DNA from: Candidatus Hydrothermarchaeum profundi
GTDB taxonomy: Archaea; Hydrothermarchaeota; Hydrothermarchaeia; Hydrothermarchaeales; Hydrothermarchaeaceae
Reading direction: 5' to 3'
Assembly (NCBI GenBank): GCA_002011125.2
Contig: MTMF02000009.1
Span: forward strand, 1,146,989-1,210,988
DNA: 64,000 nt
The notes beneath the pieces are model-generated. The model did not search any database. It was not told where the DNA came from and was given only the letters and a program-made list of their open reading frames with translations. The translations under genes and the position numbers were made by a program. Each line of letters opens with the position of its first letter. Within the stretch, counting starts at the first letter, position 1. Below, one piece after another: positions 7,320 through 14,541 of this stretch.

Positions 7320-8370
7320 GGATATTGCTAATTTAAAAATGGAGTTGCAGGCGAAAGGGGTTAAAATTGACTATTCTTTAGAAGAGAAAATAGTTAAAAA
7401 ATTTCCAACAGCGACGAGCGACTATATGTCTTTTCTTATAGGAGATGTACCCGTAGCCATGTTGAATGGATACTACACTGATTCGTCACCTTTCGAAATA
7501 AAAATGAGGGGAAATAAATTCAGCATTTTTAAAAATGGAGATTTTTTGACGGATGTAGAGTTTCTTCAGCGGCCACGATTTTTTGATATATCTACGTCGG
7601 ATGGAGTTAGTATGGAAAAACTTGGCAAACTTGTTGCTCCTGGCTTCTTGATTGTCTACATGACAACTGGATGTATCTATTGGGGGGAGGCTCAATGTAA
7701 ATTTTGTGTAACAGGGTATATAGATACTTTGAAAATCAAAAAAGCTAGTTGGATAGCGGAATTAGCAGAAAAAGGGGCGAAGGAAATAAAGTCTCATATT
7801 GCCTTAACATCAGGGGCATTACCCAAGGATAGGGGAAGCAAATTACTCGCCGAGACTGTTAATTCTATAAAAGAAAGGGTAAATATACCTGTTTCGGTAA
7901 ATTTAGAGCCGCCACGGAATATGGGATGGTTAGACAAACTCTCGAATGCTGACTCCATATACATAAATTTGGAAGTATATGACGAAAAAGCTAGAGCACT
8001 ATTTTTACCCGGAAAAAGCGAATTTAAGCTTGAGTATTATGATAGAATATTTAAACGTTGTTTAGAAGTATTTGAGGAGAATCAGGTTGGTTCGGTATTG
8101 CTCGCTGGGTTAGAAGGCGAGAATACGTACCTAGAGGGTGTTGAGCATTTAGCGAGTTTAGGAGTCATGCCGGTAGTTATCCCTTTTTATCCCACATCTT
8201 TATCAAAGTTAAATTCCTTAAAACCACCTAGTGCAACTAAAATGAAGGAGATTTATCTTAACTCTATTGACATTATAAAGAGTTATGGATTAGATCCTTT
8301 TAAAACGAAAGCAGGATTTATGAGGGGTGGAGCATTGACTGCTATAAAGGAAGTGATGCGTGGTGTATAA
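7318..8370 (+). CDS. Radical SAM protein with C-x7-C-x2-C cluster motif
   Basis: This 350-residue protein has a TIM-barrel radical SAM pattern. The putative cluster motif GCIYWGEAQCKFC (about 118-130) has C-x7-C-x2-C spacing instead of the usual C-x3-C-x2-C. It is followed by VSVNLEPPRNMGWLDKL and SIYINLEVYDEKA, typical of biotin-synthase-like barrels. Exact relatives are not recognised; HmdB-type proteins are known to use longer first spacings. It is preceded by a palindrome and overlaps the following Lrp/AsnC regulator gene by 11 bp, so regulator and enzyme form one unit. The reaction is unknown. Confidence 0.72.
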   Translation: MDIANLKMELQAKGVKIDYSLEEKIVKKFPTATSDYMSFLIGDVPVAMLNGYYTDSSPFEIKMRGNKFSIFKNGDFLTDVEFLQRPRFFDISTSDGVSMEKLGKLVAPGFLIVYMTTGCIYWGEAQCKFCVTGYIDTLKIKKASWIAELAEKGAKEIKSHIALTSGALPKDRGSKLLAETVNSIKERVNIPVSVNLEPPRNMGWLDKLSNADSIYINLEVYDEKARALFLPGKSEFKLEYYDRIFKRCLEVFEENQVGSVLLAGLEGENTYLEGVEHLASLGVMPVVIPFYPTSLSKLNSLKPPSATKMKEIYLNSIDIIKSYGLDPFKTKAGFMRGGALTAIKEVMRGV

Positions 8371-8830
8371 GCTCGATGAGATTAATAAAGAGTTACTGAG
8401 ACTTCTAGGGAGGAATTCTAGGGCACAGTTTAGCGAGTTAAAGGAAGAGTTAGCTAAGAAAGGTTATGAACTTACAAGAGAGGCTGTAGAGTACAGGGTT
8501 AAAAAAATGATGAAAGAGGGGATAATAAAGGACTTTGCTATGTTTACTGATCCGGAGAAAATAGGCTATCAGCTCTGTTGTCATATAGAGATTCACGTAA
8601 AAGACCCTAGGAAAAGAGATGAAGTAGGTGAGATGTTGGCTGAACTACCCAATACCTCTTTAGTGCATGCAGGAACCACTATCTTTGATATAGCATGCAA
8701 GATATTTTTTACAGACCCTAAGGACATGTTTCAGTTTCTGGATATCTTAGAGAATGATAATAGAGTCAAGGATTTCAATGTCGATATAATAAGGAAAACA
8801 TACAAGGCAGGTCCAATAACTCCGTTATAG
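8360..8830 (+). CDS. Lrp/AsnC-family transcriptional regulator
   Basis: This 156-residue protein has an N-terminal winged-helix (about 5-60: LDEINKELLRLLGRNSRAQFSELKEEL...) and a C-terminal RAM-like alpha/beta domain (about 70-145). The start is GTG at 8360, inside the end of the radical SAM gene, so translation is probably coupled. Archaeal Lrp-type proteins bind palindromic operators and sense amino acids or related ligands. The perfect inverted repeat at 7294-7319 ahead of the same transcript is the obvious candidate target, which is inference. It could regulate the divergent importer as well. Confidence 0.85.
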   Translation: MVYKLDEINKELLRLLGRNSRAQFSELKEELAKKGYELTREAVEYRVKKMMKEGIIKDFAMFTDPEKIGYQLCCHIEIHVKDPRKRDEVGEMLAELPNTSLVHAGTTIFDIACKIFFTDPKDMFQFLDILENDNRVKDFNVDIIRKTYKAGPITPL

Positions 8831-8848
8831 GTTAGTTCAAAAAGTACT

Positions 8849-9736
8849 TTAGAATAAATAGCAATGATCGCATTCAGCCTCGTAAGTTTCGTTATATTTT
8901 TTCATTATCTCTGGCGAGAGGTATGGAGGTATTCTCCTAAGAGCTTCTTCAAAGTGCCGGGCCTCTAAACTGTCAAATTCCTCACCCTTTTCACGGATAG
9001 CTATTATTTTAGCTTCCCTCACTACTCCTTCGATATCTGCTCCCACGTAGAATTCAGTTTTCTCTGCCAGATCTTCTAGTGAGACATCCTTTGATAAGGG
9101 GGTTCCTTTTAGATGAATCCTAAATATTTCTATACGTCCTTCATAGTCGGGAGCAGGAACATATATTTTCTTTTCTAATCTCCCTTTCCTTAATAACTGA
9201 GGATCAACCACGTCAGGACGATATGTACCCCCAATGGTTATTACGTCCTTACGACTGCTCATCCTATCAAGTTGTTCGTATAAGATCTTCGTAGTTTCTG
9301 TCGGAGCTAATCTTAGTGGAGCATCCCTAGTATGACTAATGGACCAAGGCAACTGCTGCTTCCTATTTGGTGCCAATGCATCTATTTCGTTAATAAATAC
9401 CACAGTTGGTGCTAACTCCAAAGCGGTGTCATACATCCTTTCTATTTCCTCGGGTTCGCTAATTATCTCTATGGCTTTTACTGTGATGTAACTGGCGTCA
9501 GCAGACTTTGCAGCTGCCTCAGACAATATAGTTTTTCCTCCGCCTGGAGGCCCCCATAGGAAAATACCGCTTGGTGGTTTTAATTCTACTTTGGCAAAAA
9601 TATCTGGCAATTTGAGAGGTAGAGATACCATCTCTCTTAAACGTTCTTTTGCATCGGTTAATCCACCAATCTCCTCCCAGCTCCATTTAGGTTCTTTTAT
9701 TCTGAAGTAGTCTCCCTGTCCGTTAACCTTTTTCAT
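8849..9736 (-). CDS. Single-domain AAA ATPase, Cdc48-like (paralog 1 of 3)
   Basis: This 295-residue protein has one AAA domain and no N-terminal substrate domain. Walker A is GPPGGGKT (62-69). Walker B is FINEID (114-119), with Asn for the usual Asp. In the sensor-1 strand GGTYRPD, Tyr replaces Asn. The arginine-finger region is LLRKGRLEKK. The last residues are CDHCYLF, a tail shared in pattern with the two AAA proteins at 12775-14539. It is the least altered of the three and the likeliest to hydrolyse ATP. It is transcribed alone, convergent with the Lrp gene. The substrate to remodel is unknown; the other two sit in a corrinoid methyltransferase operon. Confidence 0.85.
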   Translation of the reverse strand: MKKVNGQGDYFRIKEPKWSWEEIGGLTDAKERLREMVSLPLKLPDIFAKVELKPPSGIFLWGPPGGGKTILSEAAAKSADASYITVKAIEIISEPEEIERMYDTALELAPTVVFINEIDALAPNRKQQLPWSISHTRDAPLRLAPTETTKILYEQLDRMSSRKDVITIGGTYRPDVVDPQLLRKGRLEKKIYVPAPDYEGRIEIFRIHLKGTPLSKDVSLEDLAEKTEFYVGADIEGVVREAKIIAIREKGEEFDSLEARHFEEALRRIPPYLSPEIMKKYNETYEAECDHCYLF

Positions 9737-9786
9737 TATAGTATGTTGGATTGCTCACAAAAATATAAAATTAATGGAAGTATCAT

Positions 9787-10215
9787 ATGATATCCATGGA
9801 TTGCGAGTTTTGTGGAAATAAAATCATCCAGTATGGACTTTTTCCAAGGAGTTATAGACTTTATATTTATTTCTGCAAGCGTTGTCTAAGAGCTTTTTTG
9901 GCTCATCACTTTGATCTCAACCTAGAGATTTATCGAATTCAGGATCTGGATGTCAAAAAGAATGGCGAACTATTTTTCTTTTCAGGCCTCAAAGTTGAGC
10001 CAAGGGTTTTTGATTTTAAGGTAGATAGGAGTATAGATGCAGTAATCGTCGCATATAAAAATGATGTTCTAGGTGAACTTGCTAAGACGGATGGCTACAT
10101 ATATGCTCCTTATTCTAGGAAAGCGTTAAACACATTATGTAGATACCTAAAAGAAAAATGCGATATTGGTATAGTAACAAAAAAAGTTGCAGAGTTGTGG
10201 GAGCGAGCTGAATGA
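9787..10215 (+). CDS. Unknown protein with N-terminal CxxC zinc-finger-like motif
   Basis: I do not recognise this 142-residue protein. Its first 40 residues hold two CxxC pairs (CEFC, CKRC) followed by HH, which looks like a small zinc-binding domain. The rest is a mixed alpha/beta stretch without membrane segments. The start may be the ATG at 9787 or the in-frame ATG at 9796. A 12-bp palindrome (TATCATATGATA, 9781-9792) covers the first. It overlaps the next unknown gene by 4 bp (ATGA), so the two are an operon lying between an AAA gene and an FmdE gene on the other strand. Confidence 0.6.
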   Translation: MISMDCEFCGNKIIQYGLFPRSYRLYIYFCKRCLRAFLAHHFDLNLEIYRIQDLDVKKNGELFFFSGLKVEPRVFDFKVDRSIDAVIVAYKNDVLGELAKTDGYIYAPYSRKALNTLCRYLKEKCDIGIVTKKVAELWERAE

Positions 10216-10484
10216 TAGAAGAAATCGAAAAATATGTAGCTAGGATATTTGAGAACTTAAGTCCTTCCCAAAAAGCAACTTTAAAAGCTCTCATGTTTTC
10301 TGGATTTAAAGGGGAACGAGACCATATATTGCTCGAGCTTCTAAAAGAAATGGGAGAGGATAAAATATCTCATAGTGAACTCACTGAGTCTTTTACTTGT
10401 TCATTCGAGGGGGTACTTGTTAATTATTCGAGGATAAAGCCGGAATATTATAGAGCTGTTAGAAAGTTGCTCATGAAAAGTTAG
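10212..10484 (+). CDS. Unknown small acidic protein
   Basis: This 90-residue helical protein matches no family I know. Its start overlaps the stop of the zinc-finger-like gene upstream (ATGA), so it is translationally coupled and probably works with it. The sequence has helices rich in Glu and Lys and a single Cys (near 63). Its 3' end overlaps the 3' end of the convergent FmdE-like gene by 14 bp, which limits independent evolution of both ends. Coding status rests on the coupling and on the uninterrupted frame. Confidence 0.55.
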   Translation: MIEEIEKYVARIFENLSPSQKATLKALMFSGFKGERDHILLELLKEMGEDKISHSELTESFTCSFEGVLVNYSRIKPEYYRAVRKLLMKS

Positions 10485-11055
10485 AATAGCAAGGTATGCA
10501 AAGTAGTTTTCCATTTTTAACCTTAACATAATCTTTAAGAACAACCTCGCCGCACCTTTGGCATATCTCATGTTTTAGTGATGGTTCTTCAGCTGGTTTA
10601 AAAAGCGGAGCTTCGGAGAAAGAAAATAGCTTTTCATCGGGGAGCTTATTAAGTTCTTCTACAATCTCTGCGCCGGATTTAAAATGTTCTCTTGCTTCTT
10701 CTTCCCTATTCGAAGGCGGAAGCTTCTTAACTTCTTGTCCTTTTAATCCAAATTCCAAGACTTTTTCTAGGATGTCTCGTTTTACACTTATCCTAACAGA
10801 CCTACTATTAGCTAGATCATAGAAAGATGCAGCGAATTTTCCATAATCTAAGCAATAAAGATTATTTTTACCATATGTAGTTCCACAGACGTATTGTAAG
10901 CCATCTGAAAGACAGTTTTTGTATTCTACCACTGCTATAAGCTTTACACCGTTCTCTCTGGGTCTTCCAAGCACTTCAAGCGCCTTTTTACCCATTCTTA
11001 TGCCGAGAGCATACATCGGACACATGTGTCCGTGAAACCATCGAGGATCCTCCAT
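10471..11055 (-). CDS. FmdE-family protein with C-terminal zinc ribbon (second copy)
   Basis: This 194-residue protein has the FmdE signature at its very N-terminus (H8-G-H10-x-C12), then C48-x2-D51-G and C57 in a CGTTYG loop. The C-terminal zinc ribbon has CQRC and CIPC pairs (about 164-188). It is the same architecture as the protein at 3011-3781 but with no N-terminal extension. The conserved His/Cys/Asp set suggests metal binding; the biochemical role of stand-alone FmdE-zinc ribbon proteins is unclear to me. It is divergent from the methyltransferase gene at 11093 and convergent with the small unknown gene. Confidence 0.78.
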   Translation of the reverse strand: MEDPRWFHGHMCPMYALGIRMGKKALEVLGRPRENGVKLIAVVEYKNCLSDGLQYVCGTTYGKNNLYCLDYGKFAASFYDLANSRSVRISVKRDILEKVLEFGLKGQEVKKLPPSNREEEAREHFKSGAEIVEELNKLPDEKLFSFSEAPLFKPAEEPSLKHEICQRCGEVVLKDYVKVKNGKLLCIPCYSNFS

Positions 11056-11092
11056 GATATCTTTTTTAATACCTTATTATAAAGAATTTGTG

Positions 11093-11818
11093 ATGAAGAA
11101 AAAAATACAGGAATACTACTCCCGGAGGGCTGAGACCTATAGTGATTTAGATGCCCCAGCGACAATAGTCTCCGCAGTTAGATTTAGAGGGGTATTGGAT
11201 CATTTAAAAATAATATCTCCAAAAGAGAATGAAAGGATACTCGACATAGGGTGTGGTACTGGAAGATTTCTACAACCATTTTCTAAGGCAAAGGTTTGTG
11301 GTGTTGATCTCACTCTTAATATGCTTAATAAAGCAAAAGGACATGCTCCTCTAGTAAGGGCGGACGCGGAACATCTCCCTTTTAAAGATGCATCTTTTGA
11401 CATCGCTCATTCAGCAGGGTTATTAGGCATCTATCGTTCGTCAAAAGTTCTAGAGGAGGCGGCGAGAGTCGTTAAGGAAAATGGTAAAATCTATATCAGT
11501 TTTCCAGCTGCAACCAGCGTGAGTGGGATAGTTTCATTAATATTTCAAAAATTATTCCGGTATAATCCTTCGCTATTTGACTATTGGTATACCAAAAAAG
11601 ACATACGGAGAATGTTTCCTCCAGAAGTCGAGCTAGTTAAAATTTATAGGTTGGGATGGGAGCCTCCTTTCCAAAGGTGGTTTAAAGAATTGGAATCTAG
11701 GAAGCTTGTTAAACTCTTCTTATTTCTTGAGAATATTTTGAAAAACAAGCCTTTTTTTAAATATTTTTGTGCGAGATTTTTAGCGGTAGGCGTAGTTGGA
11801 GCTAGTAGAAGCTCTTAA
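11093..11818 (+). CDS. SAM-dependent methyltransferase (Methyltransf_11 type)
   Basis: This 241-residue class I methyltransferase has motif I ILDIGCGTGRFL near residue 45, then GVDLTLNML, the acidic loop ADAEHLPFKDASFDIAHSAGLLG, and AARVVKENGKIYISFP. I chose the ATG at 11093 (MKKKIQEYYSRRAETYS), which fits the family's typical opening; an earlier in-frame ATG at 11054 would overlap the divergent FmdE start. This class methylates small molecules, lipids, quinones or proteins; the substrate is unknown here. The C-terminal half is aromatic and basic and may contact membrane or lipid. Confidence 0.82.
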   Translation: MKKKIQEYYSRRAETYSDLDAPATIVSAVRFRGVLDHLKIISPKENERILDIGCGTGRFLQPFSKAKVCGVDLTLNMLNKAKGHAPLVRADAEHLPFKDASFDIAHSAGLLGIYRSSKVLEEAARVVKENGKIYISFPAATSVSGIVSLIFQKLFRYNPSLFDYWYTKKDIRRMFPPEVELVKIYRLGWEPPFQRWFKELESRKLVKLFLFLENILKNKPFFKYFCARFLAVGVVGASRSS

Positions 11819-11900
11819 ATAAGGCGGCATCTGTGTTATTATCTTATAGGATAGAATTTTAAAAAAATTAATATAATTTGACCGATTTTTCTCTATTTGA

Positions 11901-11926
11901 TTAGATTATTGGAGGTGAAAATCTAA
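11901..11926 (+). promoter_or_regulatory. Inverted repeat enclosing the ribosome-binding site of the flavin-type gene
   Basis: TTAGATT (11901-11907) and AATCTAA (11920-11926) form a perfect 7-bp inverted repeat whose 12-nt loop holds the strong Shine-Dalgarno GGAGGTG (11911-11917). The right arm includes the A of the start codon at 11926. As RNA this could present or hide the start; as DNA it could be an operator. The layout is the same as at 7294-7319 although the arm sequences differ. Confidence 0.4.
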
Positions 11927-12342
11927 TGTCTTTGCCGGAGGATTTCCATGAGATATTTAGCAATTATTGTGCTTCTGGCAGACCTATAGTATGGGTCTCT
12001 ACGATTGATGACGGAACACCGCATCTTGTTCCCGTATGTTTTGTTAAGGTTTTAGGGGAAGATAAGATTCTAATCGCTAATGTCTTTATTAAAAAGACGG
12101 TTAGGAACATAGAGAAAGGCTCTAAAATAGCAGTCGGGGCAGTTGTAAAAGAAGACGGTTTTAAGGGGTACATGATTAAAGGTAGAGCAGAAAACCTAAA
12201 AGAAGGAAAGCTTTTTGAGGACTTCGCTAAAGAGGTTTCAGATAAAAGTGGCGGTAGAAGGAAGCCAAAATCTGCAGTACTAGTAACGATAGAAGAAGTT
12301 TATTCTTTAAAACCATATGAAGGGCGTAAGAGGATTATTTAA
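11926..12342 (+). CDS. Pyridoxamine 5'-phosphate oxidase-like FMN-binding split-barrel protein
   Basis: This 138-residue protein has the split beta-barrel pattern: PIVWVSTIDDGTPHLVPVCFVKVLGEDKIL, then VRNIEKGSKIAVGAVVKEDGFKGYMIKGRAE. Such proteins bind FMN, F420 or heme; small archaeal members are often flavin reductases or of unknown activity. Translation should be strong (GGAGGTG, 8 nt before the ATG). It is transcribed alone and ends 2 bp before the convergent ParB-like gene. The exact cofactor cannot be told from sequence. Confidence 0.75.
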   Translation: MSLPEDFHEIFSNYCASGRPIVWVSTIDDGTPHLVPVCFVKVLGEDKILIANVFIKKTVRNIEKGSKIAVGAVVKEDGFKGYMIKGRAENLKEGKLFEDFAKEVSDKSGGRRKPKSAVLVTIEEVYSLKPYEGRKRII

Positions 12343-12344
12343 TA

Positions 12345-12740
12345 TCACCATAACTCTTTTATCTTACCTAGGATGTATTTTTCAATCCCGAACTCTGCGT
12401 CTTTATTCGGGATCATAACCAGAGCCTTCCATGGAATTCCTAAGTCCCAGACAGCTCTCGCCCTTCTATGACCGTCGATCAGTATATCTTTATCAGGCTT
12501 TCTGAGAATGATTATAGGACAGGCATAGCCATGTTCTATTGCCTTCTTTATTTCCACAACTTTTTTAGCAAAGGTAACGCGGTTCTCTTCTCCCGGAAAG
12601 GTGTAGTGGACATCTCCTAGCTTACTTTTATCTATTATCTCCTCTTTTTCCTCAAATTTCAATTCTTCATGGACAGCTTCATAAGACCTTATTACATCCT
12701 TAAACAGGATCTTCTCCTCATATTCCTGAATCAATGTCAT
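12345..12740 (-). CDS. ParB/sulfiredoxin-fold protein
   Basis: This 131-residue protein carries the ParB/Srx core: CPIIILRKPDKDILIDGHRRARA (about 74-96), with the D89-G-H-R-R nucleotide-binding box. ParB relatives bind CTP, sulfiredoxin binds ATP, and archaeal SerK uses ADP to phosphorylate free serine, so this is likely a nucleotide-binding enzyme or switch. It lacks the ParB DNA-binding helix-turn-helix. I chose ATG 12740 (MTLIQEYEEK), since the longer frame would overlap the AAA gene upstream. It is the last gene of the methyltransferase-corrinoid-AAA operon, 34 bp after the AAA gene, so it probably serves that system rather than chromosome partition. Confidence 0.72.
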   Translation of the reverse strand: MTLIQEYEEKILFKDVIRSYEAVHEELKFEEKEEIIDKSKLGDVHYTFPGEENRVTFAKKVVEIKKAIEHGYACPIIILRKPDKDILIDGHRRARAVWDLGIPWKALVMIPNKDAEFGIEKYILGKIKELW

Positions 12741-12774
12741 GTTAATCCAATATATTTCTTCATTTTTAAAGCTT

Positions 12775-13653
12775 TCAAAAATTGTATTTATGGATGCAAT
12801 CTTCTGAGATGATTTTGTTGTAGTCCTCTGCCATCGCATGTGATAACCAGGGTTTTATTTTTTCTTTTGCTTCTAGCATATCCCTCATGGTGACATAGGA
12901 TGAGTTGTTGCCTGACCTTTCTAGCGTGTTTAGAATCGCTTTCCTACATAGAGCTTCTAAGTCCCATCCCACATAATATTCTGTGATTTCAGCGATTTTT
13001 TTTAAGTTCACATCATTAGCTAGTTTAGCATTTCTCAGATAATATTTCAAAATTTTTAATCTATCGCTTTTATTTGGCATTGGAACGTATATTTTTCTAC
13101 CTAACATGTTGGTTCTGGTAAAAGCCTGATCTAGAACGTCTATTCGATATGAAGATGCCGCTACTATTATGCTATCGACAGAGGCGACTCTCTCTACTTC
13201 TTTATAGACAGTTTGATGAACTTGGGGAGTTCCAAATTTATCAGGCTTGCCTGTTGTCGTGCCATCCTTCCACCTATAATCTGCACCTTCTCTAGGACAA
13301 AGCCAATCTATATCCATTAAGTGGACTACGCAGGGGGCATTCTTTAATGCTAACTGGAATCCCTTTTTTATGACTTCTGGCTTGTCTGTGCATTCTCTCC
13401 CCCTTATTAAAATATAATTAGTTCCAGCCTCCTTTGCTGCAGCCTCTATCAAATGTCCTTTTCCAGTACCTAGCGGTCCCCATACTATCACTCCGGTTGG
13501 CGGAGTTAATGAAGCTTTTTTTAATTCTTCACGATATTTTAGAGGAACTACGATCATCTCTCTAAATTTTTCTTTAACATTTTCGTAACCAGCTATTTGT
13601 TCAAAACTAAACCTCGGTTCTCTCATATCTATGTATATCTGGTCGTAGTCCAT
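12775..13653 (-). CDS. Single-domain AAA protein with altered Walker motifs (paralog 2 of 3)
   Basis: This is a 292-residue AAA module. The Walker A region is GPLGTGKGH (59-67): K65 is kept but the following Thr is Gly. Walker B is HLMDID (111-116) with Met-Asp for Asp-Glu, so the Mg-coordinating Asp is gone and the catalytic Glu is shortened. The segment LDQAFTRTNMLGRKI keeps arginine-finger-like residues. The C-terminus ends CIHKYNF, matching the Cys-x-His-x-Tyr-x-aromatic tail of its two paralogs. The start is ATG 13653, 5 nt after GGGGGA and 14 nt after the neighbouring AAA gene, rather than the longer frame that overlaps it. Nucleotide binding is likely; hydrolysis may be slow or absent. 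Confidence 0.82.
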   Translation of the reverse strand: MDYDQIYIDMREPRFSFEQIAGYENVKEKFREMIVVPLKYREELKKASLTPPTGVIVWGPLGTGKGHLIEAAAKEAGTNYILIRGRECTDKPEVIKKGFQLALKNAPCVVHLMDIDWLCPREGADYRWKDGTTTGKPDKFGTPQVHQTVYKEVERVASVDSIIVAASSYRIDVLDQAFTRTNMLGRKIYVPMPNKSDRLKILKYYLRNAKLANDVNLKKIAEITEYYVGWDLEALCRKAILNTLERSGNNSSYVTMRDMLEAKEKIKPWLSHAMAEDYNKIISEDCIHKYNF

Positions 13654-13666
13654 AGGAGTCCCCCTT

Positions 13667-14539
13667 TTAGTACATGTATCTGTGCTTACACTCTTCTTTG
13701 TAAATCTCTTCATATCTGCTTATAAGTTCTGGTGAAAGTGAGGGAGGTATCCTTTTCATCGCTTCCTTAAAGTGTCGTAGTGATACTTTTTCGAACGTCT
13801 TGCCATTCTCCTTTATTGCGATTAAGGTGGCTTCTCGTGGGAGAGATATTAAATCCGAACTAGAATAGTTTTCAGTAATTTCAGATATTACCTCAGGCGA
13901 TGCATCTTCTGCGAGAGGAATTTTTTTAAGGGACAGCCTTAGAATTTCTAATCTATCATAGTAGTCTGGCGCGGGAACGTATATTTTTCTATCTAATCTT
14001 CCATTACGGAGTAAGGCAGGGTCGATTATATCTGGGCGGTTGCTTCCTCCAATCGTAATAACTTTATCATTTTTTGCAGATTTATCGATTTCACGTAAGA
14101 ATCTCCTAGTAGTGTTAGGAGGAGCTATTTTACGTGGGGGTTCTAAAAGACCCGATTGAGCTTCTCGCCTTGGGGCTAATACTTCGATTTCATTAATGAA
14201 AATAACACATGGGGCAATCTTAGTTGCATCTTTGTACAGGTGTGTTATCTGATGTTCGTTTTCAATTATCCTAGAAGCTTCTACGGAGATATACATAGCA
14301 TTGGCATCTGAAGCAGCCGCTTCGGCTAAAGTACGCATGCTTGTTTTTGGGGGACCCCACATTAGTATTCCATTTCTTGGTCTTAGGTCAGCTTTTTTAA
14401 AAGCCTCTGGATATTTTAAGGGTAAGGATACCATTTCTTCTAATCTTTTTTTTACCTCTGTAAAGCCTCCAATATCTTCAAATTTGATTACCGCTTCCCT
14501 TATTTTATAGCACTGACCGGGATCGAGTATCTCGCACAT
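13667..14539 (-). CDS. Single-domain AAA protein with a dead P-loop (paralog 3 of 3)
   Basis: This is a 290-residue AAA module. The P-loop reads GPPKTSMRT (62-70). Aligned to GPPGGGKTI in the 8849 paralog, the Walker A Lys becomes Met68 and the Thr becomes Arg69. Walker B is FINEIE (114-119). Sensor-1 GGSNRPD and the arginine-finger region LLRNGRLDRK look normal. ATP hydrolysis at its own site is therefore unlikely, but it could supply an arginine finger to a neighbour in a mixed ring. The C-terminus is CKHRYMY. It sits 2 bp after a UroD-type methyltransferase gene and 14 bp before the next AAA gene, firmly inside the corrinoid methyltransferase operon. Confidence 0.84.
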   Translation of the reverse strand: MCEILDPGQCYKIREAVIKFEDIGGFTEVKKRLEEMVSLPLKYPEAFKKADLRPRNGILMWGPPKTSMRTLAEAAASDANAMYISVEASRIIENEHQITHLYKDATKIAPCVIFINEIEVLAPRREAQSGLLEPPRKIAPPNTTRRFLREIDKSAKNDKVITIGGSNRPDIIDPALLRNGRLDRKIYVPAPDYYDRLEILRLSLKKIPLAEDASPEVISEITENYSSSDLISLPREATLIAIKENGKTFEKVSLRHFKEAMKRIPPSLSPELISRYEEIYKEECKHRYMY

Positions 14540-14541
14540 AG

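Noticed and set aside
9781-9792. 12-bp perfect palindrome TATCATATGATA over the first ATG of the zinc-finger-like gene
   Set aside because: Simple AT-rich palindrome with no second copy or regulator nearby; noted only in the gene entry.
12345-12740. Chromosome-partition ParB
   Set aside because: No helix-turn-helix domain, no ParA neighbour and no parS-like repeats; only the nucleotide-binding core is present.
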